Positions 57,262 through 64,000 of a stretch of DNA of 64,000 bases are shown in pieces. The stretch is from Enterococcus sp. BWR-S5 (GTDB taxonomy: Bacteria > Bacillota > Bacilli > Lactobacillales > Enterococcaceae): NCBI RefSeq assembly GCF_016745255.1, contig NZ_JADOEQ010000003.1:186001-250000 (forward strand), read 5' to 3'. The notes under the pieces are model-generated. The model was not told where the DNA came from. It did not search any database and saw only the letters and a list, made by a program, of their open reading frames with translations. Each line of letters starts with the position of its first letter. Position 1 is the stretch's first letter. A program made the translations under genes and the position numbers.

Positions 57262-58662
57262 TTATAAGATGTAACGACTTAAATCTTCATTTTTCGCTAT
57301 GTTGTCCAGTTTTTCATCCACATAGGCTTCAGTAATCGTTATTTCACCCATTTGCATATCCGGTGCTTCAAATAACAACTCCTCTAATAGACGTTCTAAG
57401 ATGGTATGAAGTCTTCTAGCACCAATATTGTCCGTGTCTCTGTTTACATCAAAAGCGATTGCTGCGATTCGTTCAATTGCTTCTTGGGTAAAGGTGACTT
57501 TTACGTTTTCAGTACCAATCAATGCAATATACTGTTTGATTAAGGCATTGTTTGGCTCAGTCAAAATACGGACAAAGTCTTCAGCTGTAAGGTCTTCCAG
57601 CTCGACACGTATTGGAAAACGACCTTGCAATTCAGGAATCAAGTCACTTGGCTTAGACAAGTGGAATGCCCCAGAAGCAATGAACAGAATATGGTCTGTT
57701 TGAATCACACCATACTTGGTATTAACCTGAGAGCCTTCAACAATTGGTAAAATATCGCGCTGAACTCCTTCACGTGAAACTTCTCCGGAATTCTGCTGAT
57801 TCTTCGTTGTAATTTTATCAAACTCATCAATAAAGATGATACCGCTCGATTCTGCAAGTTTGATTGCTTCGCTATGAATATCTGCATCATTGACAATTTT
57901 GGCAGATTCTTCTCTGACCAGCAGCTCCTGTGCTTCCTTAACAGAAACTGTGCGCTCAACCTTTTTCTTAGGAGATAAAGCCCCTAAAGTCTCGTTTAAA
58001 TCGATGCCCATTTGCTCCATACCAGCATTCATTGCTGGCATTGTCTTTTTCGGTTCATCAATTTCAATCGTTATCTCGCGTTTATCGAGTAACCCACGCT
58101 CCAGCTGATCCAAAACAGTTTTTCGATTAACCTTGATTTCCTCAGTTACTTCTTCCTGAGGCTCATCTGTTTGCTGCTGAGCATTGAACATTCGCATCAT
58201 TTGATCGAACTGATTTCCTGATTGCTTTTGTTCTTTTTTAATCCCTGGTACTAAAGCCTTTACTAAGCGTGCATTGGCACGTTTCAGAGCCTGCGTGTAA
58301 ACACTGCTGTATTGCTGTTTCTCTACGATTTTGATGGCATTCTCAACAAGGTCTCTGACCATGGATTCGACATCACGTCCCACATAACCTACCTCTGTAA
58401 ATTTAGTGGCTTCTACTTTTATGAATGGCGCATTGACAATACTTGCCAGTCGTCGGGCAATTTCTGTTTTACCTACACCGGTTGGTCCAATCATTAATAG
58501 ATTTTTCGGTGTCACATCCTGTTGCATTTGTTCATCCAGCTGCATACGACGATAGCGATTTCGCAAGGCAACAGCAACAGATTTTTTTGCACTGGTTTGT
58601 CCAATGATGTACTCATCTAATTCTTTGACTATTTCTCTTGGTGTTTTATTTAATTCATTCAT
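57262..58662 (-). CDS. hslU: ATP-dependent protease ATPase subunit HslU
   Basis: 466 residues. The AAA+ unfoldase of the HslUV (ClpYQ) protease. Walker A GPTGVGKT (59-66), Walker B IIFIDEFDK, the pore motif and the C-terminal docking end (LSRYIL) are intact; a variable I-domain with Gln-rich stretches lies at about 140-240. It is 14 bp downstream of hslV. Confidence 0.97.
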   Translation of the reverse strand: MNELNKTPREIVKELDEYIIGQTSAKKSVAVALRNRYRRMQLDEQMQQDVTPKNLLMIGPTGVGKTEIARRLASIVNAPFIKVEATKFTEVGYVGRDVESMVRDLVENAIKIVEKQQYSSVYTQALKRANARLVKALVPGIKKEQKQSGNQFDQMMRMFNAQQQTDEPQEEVTEEIKVNRKTVLDQLERGLLDKREITIEIDEPKKTMPAMNAGMEQMGIDLNETLGALSPKKKVERTVSVKEAQELLVREESAKIVNDADIHSEAIKLAESSGIIFIDEFDKITTKNQQNSGEVSREGVQRDILPIVEGSQVNTKYGVIQTDHILFIASGAFHLSKPSDLIPELQGRFPIRVELEDLTAEDFVRILTEPNNALIKQYIALIGTENVKVTFTQEAIERIAAIAFDVNRDTDNIGARRLHTILERLLEELLFEAPDMQMGEITITEAYVDEKLDNIAKNEDLSRYIL

Positions 58663-58676
58663 AGTTATTCCCTCAT

Positions 58677-59225
58677 TTATAATTCTTCTACGATAATATT
58701 ATGATTGGTAAAGACGCAAATATCAGCTGCGATATTTAATGCATTCTCAGCGATTTCCTTCGCCGGCATTTCCTTATCACCATATTGCTTCATTGCACGG
58801 GCAGCCGATAATGCAAAATTACCGCCTGAACCGATCGCCAAAATACCATCATCCGGCGTAATAACCTCTCCTGTTCCTGAAACAAGAAGCATCTCACTCT
58901 TATTCATAACGATTAGCATCGCCTCAAGCTTTTGCATAGACTGCTGTGTTCGCCATTCCTGTGCCAGCTCAACGGCAGCTCTTGTTAGATTTCCATTATA
59001 TTCGTTAAGTTTACCTTCAAATTTTTCTTCTAAAGTGAATGCATCTGCGACACTTCCGGCAAAACCGACCACAACTTCATCGTTGTAGATTCTGCGGACC
59101 TTTTTCGCACTGCCTTTCATAACAACTGATTCACCCATTGTTACCTGACCGTCACCGGCCATAGCAAATTTTCCGTCTTTTTCGACAGCACAGATTGTTG
59201 TTGAATGAAATTGTGATTCTACCAT
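58677..59225 (-). CDS. hslV: ATP-dependent protease proteolytic subunit HslV
   Basis: 182 residues. The peptidase of the HslUV complex. HSTTICAV carries the N-terminal threonines (Thr9, Thr10) that align with the nucleophile of proteobacterial HslV; eight residues precede Thr9, as in Firmicute CodW proteins, so either they are removed or a different N-terminal residue acts. [10 protein letters not shown] and [11 protein letters not shown] are conserved. AGGAGG precedes the ATG. It starts 24 bp after xerC. Confidence 0.96.
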   Translation of the reverse strand: MVESQFHSTTICAVEKDGKFAMAGDGQVTMGESVVMKGSAKKVRRIYNDEVVVGFAGSVADAFTLEEKFEGKLNEYNGNLTRAAVELAQEWRTQQSMQKLEAMLIVMNKSEMLLVSGTGEVITPDDGILAIGSGGNFALSAARAMKQYGDKEMPAKEIAENALNIAADICVFTNHNIIVEEL

Positions 59226-59249
59226 GTTTGTTCCTCCTAGAAATCCTCA

Positions 59250-60149
59250 TTAGGCACGAGGATGAAATGTTCGATAATTCTTTTGTAAGCTTTCTCTGGT
59301 TACGTGGGCATAAATCTGTGTTGTTGATAGATTTGCATGTCCTAATAACTCTTGAACTGTTCGCATATCAGCCCCATTATTCAACAAATGTGTTGCAAAT
59401 GTGTGCCGAAGCATATGCGGATGAATATCAGTATTTAAGCTGCTTTTCTTAATAAGCTGATTTAACGTATATTCAATACCTCTCGGAGTAATTGGGTCTC
59501 CCCGATGATTGACAAAAATATAACGATGTTCTTTTCCGTATTTTTCCATTAAAGGTTTTCGACCATGCTCTAAATAGTTAGCCAATGTGTCAGCTGCAAA
59601 CGATCCGAAAGGTACATATCGATCCTTGTTCCCTTTTCCTGTAATAAACAAGGTGCTCATAGCAAAATCAACACGTTCAATCGTTAAGTTGGCACACTCG
59701 CTTAAACGAATGCCTGTACTGTATAGTATTTCCAGTAATGCTTGATTTCTTAGCTCCAAGGGCTTATCTCCCTGAGCGCTGTCAAAAAGCGCAGTCATCT
59801 CTTTTTCATAAAAAAATCGAGGCAATAGCTGCTGTTTCTTTTTTAGATGAACATAGGAAAAAGGATTTTCCTCTATCTGCTCATTTTTCAAAAGATATTG
59901 ATAAAAAGAACGCAAACTTGCGACTTTCCGTCCAACAGAATTTCGACTATACTCTTTGTCATAAAGCTCACCTAGGTATGTTCGGACATCCAGATGGTCA
60001 ATAGATAAATAGTCTTCGTTGCCTGTTTCTTTCAAAAATACCATGAAATGCTTTAAATCATTTTCATAAGCAATTTTGGTTTTTTCGGAGTAGCCTCGTT
60101 CAACAATCAAGTAATTGAAAAACAACTGCGGCCAATCTTTTTCTGCCAT
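59250..60149 (-). CDS. xerC: Tyrosine recombinase XerC
   Basis: 299 residues. Resolves chromosome dimers at dif. Catalytic residues are all visible: Arg148 (STGIRLSE), Lys172 (GKGNKDR), His245 and Arg248 (HPHMLRHTF), His271 (LLGHANLS) and nucleophile Tyr280 (QIYAHV). The N-terminal SAM-like DNA-binding domain is at about 5-90. Its place directly before hslV-hslU-codY is the conserved Firmicute order, which supports XerC rather than a phage integrase. GGAGGGGG precedes the ATG. Confidence 0.95.
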   Translation of the reverse strand: MAEKDWPQLFFNYLIVERGYSEKTKIAYENDLKHFMVFLKETGNEDYLSIDHLDVRTYLGELYDKEYSRNSVGRKVASLRSFYQYLLKNEQIEENPFSYVHLKKKQQLLPRFFYEKEMTALFDSAQGDKPLELRNQALLEILYSTGIRLSECANLTIERVDFAMSTLFITGKGNKDRYVPFGSFAADTLANYLEHGRKPLMEKYGKEHRYIFVNHRGDPITPRGIEYTLNQLIKKSSLNTDIHPHMLRHTFATHLLNNGADMRTVQELLGHANLSTTQIYAHVTRESLQKNYRTFHPRA

Positions 60150-60208
60150 GAAACCCCCTCCAGTAATTACACTGTAACTGTAGCATAACGAATTTCAAAA
60201 AACAAACG

Positions 60209-60223
60209 AATTGTCAGAATTTA
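60209..60223. promoter_or_regulatory. Weak CodY-box-like sequence upstream of xerC
   Basis: AATTGTCAGAATTTA matches the CodY consensus AATTTTCWGAAAATT at 11 of 15 positions. It lies 60 bp upstream of the operon that includes codY, so autoregulation is possible; the match is modest. Confidence 0.25.
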
Positions 60224-60364
60224 ATCAATATTTCTAAATTTGTTCACAATTCAACCATTTTCCTTAAAAATACTTAAGTTATCTTATGCTGAATACAGGT
60301 TTTTTCTATAAAATCATTTTATGCTTTCCCGGCAATTTTCATCATTGAAATTGATCTGTTTGCT

Positions 60365-60407
60365 CAAAAAAAGCCAAAGGGTTCCTTAATTCATACCCTT
60401 TGGCTTT
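60365..60407 (-). terminator. Intrinsic terminator of trmFO
   Basis: A 12-bp perfect stem, AAAGCCAAAGGG (60370-60381) and CCCTTTGGCTTT (60396-60407), followed on the minus strand by a T-run. Confidence 0.92.
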
Positions 60408-60411
60408 GCTA

Positions 60412-61725
60412 TTATTTTTGCTTTAATTCAGCAATTACTTCTTTTTGTGATGTTAAAGCACGTTGAGCTATTGCTTCATAACGTTCTTTTTTATCTTTAA
60501 TTCGCTTCGGCATTTCCGGGAACAGACCAAAGTTGGCATTCATTGGCTGGAAGTGTTTCCCTTCCGCATGTGTAATGTAGTAAGCCATGCTTCCCATTGC
60601 AGTTTCTCTCGGTAAGACAACAGGCTCCTCATCCTTGGCAAGTCGTGCAGCGTTAATCCCCGCTAATAATCCGCTGGCGGCACTTTCAACATAGCCTTCC
60701 ACTCCTGTCATCTGTCCCGCAAAGAAAAGGTCTTCTCTTTGCTTGGATTGATACGTAGGAAGCAACAATTCCGGAGAATTCATAAAGCTGTTACGATGCA
60801 TCACGCCATAACGAACAAACTCGGCATTTTCAAGACCCGGAATCATTTGGAAGACTCTCTTTTGTTCGCCCCACTTCAAGTGCGTTTGGAAGCCAACAAT
60901 GTTATAAAGTGAAGCAGCAGCGTTATCTTGTCGTAACTGAATAACTGCATAAGGACGCTTGCCAGTCTTAGGATCTTCCAATCCTACAGGCTTCATTGGC
61001 CCAAAGAGCATTGTTTTTATGCCTCGTTTTGCCATCACTTCGATTGGCATGCAGCCTTCAAAGAATTTTTCTTTTTCAAAGGTTTTCAAAGGAACAACTT
61101 CTGCATTGACTAATGCTTCGTGAAACTTATTGAACTCTTCCTCAGACATTGGGCAGTTCAGATAAGCTGCTTCTCCTTTGTCATAGCGAGATTTCAAATA
61201 TACTTTGTCCATATCGATTGTTGAGCGATCAATGATTGGTGCTGCTGCATCATAGAAATAGAACCCGTCAGAGCCATTGAATTCCTTAATCTTTTCAGAT
61301 AAACTTTCTGAAGTCAACGGTCCAGTTGCAAGAATTGTAATCCCTTCAGGTATTTCTGTAATCTCTTCATTCTTCACAGTAATCAACGGATGGCTTTTGA
61401 TTTTTTCTGTAATCATTTTTGAAAAATTTTCGCGGTCTACTGCAAGAGCGCCACCCGCAGGAACCGCTGTTTCATCAGCAGAGCCGATAATAATTGAATC
61501 CAGTTGACGCATTTCTTCTTTCAGTACACCTACAGCGTTTGTCAATCCATTCCCACGAAGAGAATTTGAGCACACTAATTCAGCAAATTCTTCTGTTTGA
61601 TGTGCTGGAGTATTTTTCACTGGGCGCATTTCATAGAGAGTCACGGGAACTCCAGCTTGTGCAACTTGCCAAGCTGCTTCGCTTCCGGCAAGACCGGCAC
61701 CAATTACTGTTACTGTTTTTACCAT
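60412..61725 (-). CDS. trmFO: Methylenetetrahydrofolate-tRNA-(uracil-5-)-methyltransferase TrmFO
   Basis: 437 residues. A folate- and FAD-dependent enzyme that makes ribothymidine at position 54 of tRNA. The FAD site [13 protein letters not shown] is at the N-terminus, with CSNSLRGN and [16 protein letters not shown] further on. ATG 61725 is preferred, with GAGG about 6 nt upstream, over 61737. It lies between topA and xerC as in other lactic acid bacteria. Confidence 0.95.
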   Translation of the reverse strand: MVKTVTVIGAGLAGSEAAWQVAQAGVPVTLYEMRPVKNTPAHQTEEFAELVCSNSLRGNGLTNAVGVLKEEMRQLDSIIIGSADETAVPAGGALAVDRENFSKMITEKIKSHPLITVKNEEITEIPEGITILATGPLTSESLSEKIKEFNGSDGFYFYDAAAPIIDRSTIDMDKVYLKSRYDKGEAAYLNCPMSEEEFNKFHEALVNAEVVPLKTFEKEKFFEGCMPIEVMAKRGIKTMLFGPMKPVGLEDPKTGKRPYAVIQLRQDNAAASLYNIVGFQTHLKWGEQKRVFQMIPGLENAEFVRYGVMHRNSFMNSPELLLPTYQSKQREDLFFAGQMTGVEGYVESAASGLLAGINAARLAKDEEPVVLPRETAMGSMAYYITHAEGKHFQPMNANFGLFPEMPKRIKDKKERYEAIAQRALTSQKEVIAELKQK

Positions 61726-61754
61726 TTCCATCCTCATTTCATCAAAAAGTATGA

Positions 61755-61780
61755 AGGTTGGGATGTCAACATCCCAACCT
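61755..61780 (-). terminator. Hairpin between topA and trmFO
   Basis: An 11-bp stem, AGGTTGGGATG (61755-61765) and CATCCCAACCT (61770-61780), with a 4-nt loop. The T-run on the minus strand starts some 7 nt later, so termination is likely only partial. Confidence 0.5.
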
Positions 61781-61921
61781 CGTGTCTTATATTGTGTACG
61801 AACATTTCAGCTATGCTTGTGCAGCTATCGGTACTCCTATACGTATATCCTGGAGCTCTCAAACTGCACATAATTTTGTAAGCGGCTCTTTATAAACGCA
61901 AATCCGCTACTCAACGAAGTG

Positions 61922-64000
61922 CTATTTCTGCACGTTTTCTTCGTAGTCTCCGTTGATACAGACGACCTGTTTCCCGCCCTTAACCTTTTTCTCAACAAGG
62001 TATTCATTACATTTCGGACAGTTTCTGCCAATTGGTTTATCCCATGAAGTAAATTCACAATCAGGGTAACGACTACAGCCGTAGAAAATACGATTCTTCT
62101 TAGACTTACGTTCGATAACCTGTCCTTCGTGACAAACCGGACAAGTTACACCGATTTCCTTAACAATTGGTTTGGTATTACGACAGTCAGGAAAGTTGCT
62201 GCAAGCATAAAATTTCCCATATTTCCCAAGCTTAATGACCATTGGATGACCACAAATATCGCAATCAAACCCTGCCGGTTCATCCTTAATCTGGATTTTT
62301 TCTATTTTCTCTTCAGCAATAGCTAACTCTTTCTCAAATGGCTGATAGAACTGATCGATAACCTCAATCCATTTTTCTTTGCCTTCTTCCACATGGTCAA
62401 GGTCGCCTTCCATAGATGCTGTAAAGTGCACATCAACAATTCTCGGGAAGAACTCAACGATTAAACCATTGACGATTTCACCAAGTTCCGTTGGCTCAAA
62501 GCGTTTATTCGTTAATTTGACATAATAACGACGTTGAATGGTTTCTAAGGTTGGCGCATAAGTTGATGGGCGACCAACACCATTTTCCTCTAAGGTACGG
62601 ATTAAGGTTGCTTCACTAAAACGAGCCGGAGGTTGTGTAAAGTGTTGTTTTGGTTCAATATCTACAGCTAGAACAGTGTCTCCTTCAGCCATATCTGGAA
62701 GAATATTTTCCTTGTCTTCTTTCCCGTCATCGCGACCTTCTACATAGACCTGCATAAAACCTTTGAATTTTATTTTCGATCCATTGGCGATGAAGATTAC
62801 ACCATTCTGTTTCAACGTAACCTTCATTGTATCTAAAACAGCAGGCGTCATAAGACTGGCAACCATTCTTGACCAAATCAACGTATACAGCTTCAATTGG
62901 TCCTTATCAAGATACTGCTTAAGCTCATCAGGAGTCCGCAGCACGCTGGATGGACGAATCGCTTCATGGGCATCCTGTGCTCCTTGAGCGTTTTTCGCTT
63001 TTCTACCACCATGTGCAGAGTATTCTTTTCCGTAAGTTTCTTCGATAAATTGTGCAGCTTCAGCCTTAGCCGAATCAGCAAGTCTTGTGGAATCGGTACG
63101 CATATAAGTAATCAGACCAACAGTTCCTTGTTTTCCTAATGCGATTCCTTCATAAAGCTGCTGTGCAACCATCATGGTTTTTCTGGTACGGAAATTCAGC
63201 TTTCTTGCTGCTTCCTGTTGCAGACTACTAGTTGTGAAGGGTAATGCAGGATTGCGTTTGCGTTCCTTTTTTTCCACTTTGGCAACTTCATATTCTTTCC
63301 CATCAATCCGATCAGTTACTTCTTTCACTGCAGCAGGGTTTGGCAGTTTTTTCTTTTTGCCATCAAGTCCCCAGAAATTAGCTTTGAATTTCTTTTTCCC
63401 TTTTTGGAAATTTCCGTCAATGCTCCAGTATTCTTCCGGAACAAATTTTCTGATTTCCTGTTCACGATCGATAATGATTTTTAGTGCAACTGATTGTACA
63501 CGTCCGGCACTCAGTCCTTTTTTCACTTTTCTCCATAAAATTGGACTAATTGAGTACCCTACAATTCTATCCAGAACACGTCGGGCTTGCTGTGCATCCA
63601 CCAAATCAAGATTGATAGCACGCGGCTCTTTAAACGCAGCTTTTACTGCCTCTTTGGTAATTTCATTGAAAACCACTCGATTTTTATCATTGATATCTAA
63701 ACCCAGTAAGTGAGAAAGATGCCAAGCAATTGCTTCCCCTTCTCTATCCGGATCGGCTGCGAGATAAACTTTGTCTGCTTTTTTCGCTGCAGCCTTCAAT
63801 CCTTTGATGATATCGCCTTTTCCTCGTATAGAAATATAATGGGGTTCATAATTATTTTCAAAATCAATTCCCATTTTACTTTTTGGTAAATCACGGATAT
63901 GACCAACACTCGCAACTACTTTATAGTTTCTACCTAAATATTTTTCAATGGTTTTAGCTTTTGCAGGTGATTCCACAATAACTAGATATTTATACGCCAT
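61922..64000 (-). CDS. topA: DNA topoisomerase I
   Basis: 692 residues, apparently complete: its ATG is the last three bases of the window, so no ribosome binding site can be checked. It relaxes negative supercoils. The TOPRIM domain has [11 protein letters not shown] and [11 protein letters not shown]; the active-site tyrosine is in LITYMRTDS. Two full C4 zinc ribbons (CDICGHPM..., CPVCHEGQ...) and a third shortened one (CPKCNEYL) close the protein. The upstream gene is out of view. Confidence 0.95.
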   Translation of the reverse strand: MAYKYLVIVESPAKAKTIEKYLGRNYKVVASVGHIRDLPKSKMGIDFENNYEPHYISIRGKGDIIKGLKAAAKKADKVYLAADPDREGEAIAWHLSHLLGLDINDKNRVVFNEITKEAVKAAFKEPRAINLDLVDAQQARRVLDRIVGYSISPILWRKVKKGLSAGRVQSVALKIIIDREQEIRKFVPEEYWSIDGNFQKGKKKFKANFWGLDGKKKKLPNPAAVKEVTDRIDGKEYEVAKVEKKERKRNPALPFTTSSLQQEAARKLNFRTRKTMMVAQQLYEGIALGKQGTVGLITYMRTDSTRLADSAKAEAAQFIEETYGKEYSAHGGRKAKNAQGAQDAHEAIRPSSVLRTPDELKQYLDKDQLKLYTLIWSRMVASLMTPAVLDTMKVTLKQNGVIFIANGSKIKFKGFMQVYVEGRDDGKEDKENILPDMAEGDTVLAVDIEPKQHFTQPPARFSEATLIRTLEENGVGRPSTYAPTLETIQRRYYVKLTNKRFEPTELGEIVNGLIVEFFPRIVDVHFTASMEGDLDHVEEGKEKWIEVIDQFYQPFEKELAIAEEKIEKIQIKDEPAGFDCDICGHPMVIKLGKYGKFYACSNFPDCRNTKPIVKEIGVTCPVCHEGQVIERKSKKNRIFYGCSRYPDCEFTSWDKPIGRNCPKCNEYLVEKKVKGGKQVVCINGDYEENVQK

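Noticed and set aside
59250-60149. The tyrosine recombinase as a mobile-element integrase
   Set aside because: It sits in the conserved topA-trmFO-xerC-hslV-hslU-codY order with full XerC features; no att site or phage genes are near.
63174-63713. 179-codon plus-strand frame opposite topA
   Set aside because: Antisense to conserved topoisomerase sequence; no ribosome binding site and an Ser/Phe-rich composition typical of shadows.

Overview
The window reads as a chromosomal segment of a low-GC Firmicute, most likely an Enterococcus. The block topA-trmFO-xerC-hslV-hslU-codY, the parE-parC pair beside plsY, pflB-pflA, and the ppaC-DUF1803 pair are all of lactic-acid-bacterial type, and AGGAGG-type ribosome binding sites and T-tailed intrinsic terminators are abundant. 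Species cannot be fixed from sequence alone. Core genes alternate with three accessory blocks.

Positions 1-25300 hold the 3' end of fabI, an ispH gene, and a nonribosomal peptide locus. Transcribed leftward, this is a three-module NRPS (14253-23996), a second three-module NRPS (2055-14210), a type II thioesterase and ispH. A divergent Sfp-type phosphopantetheinyl transferase (24515-25255) would activate the carrier domains. The two synthetases form a six-module line with unusual parts: a starter adenylation domain without the usual Asp235, an epimerization domain whose active-site histidines are lost at the end of the first enzyme, three adenylation domains in the second enzyme with essentially one specificity code, and a terminal condensation-like domain instead of a thioesterase. 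A MacB/FtsX-type ABC transporter (25299-28659) next to it could export the product or protect against it.

Positions 29000-37550 hold an unknown protein, a histidine phosphatase, a two-gene AAA ATPase/HNH nuclease unit that looks like a Septu-type (PtuA/PtuB-like) anti-phage system with a long N-terminal extension, and a MutS2-like gene lacking the Smr nuclease domain. That last gene has a leader of about 350 nt with two overlapping micro-ORFs, a strong intrinsic terminator, and mutually exclusive pairings that reach the start-codon region. This resembles translation-inhibitor-induced attenuators and is the most striking regulatory element in the window.

Positions 37550-41660 hold a DUF2179 membrane protein, a PTS EIIB-like protein, a small HTH protein, a DUF1803 protein and manganese-dependent pyrophosphatase. 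Positions 41888-45512 are a type VII secretion LXG toxin cassette (Lap1, Lap2, LXG protein, toxin domain, immunity-like genes) in which the LXG gene is split by a frameshift.

Positions 45835-64000 are essentially core: pflA, pflB, parC, parE, a CoA-binding protein, plsY, an aldose epimerase, codY, hslU, hslV, xerC, trmFO and topA, whose start codon is the last three bases of the window. No rRNA, tRNA, CRISPR array or insertion sequence was recognised.
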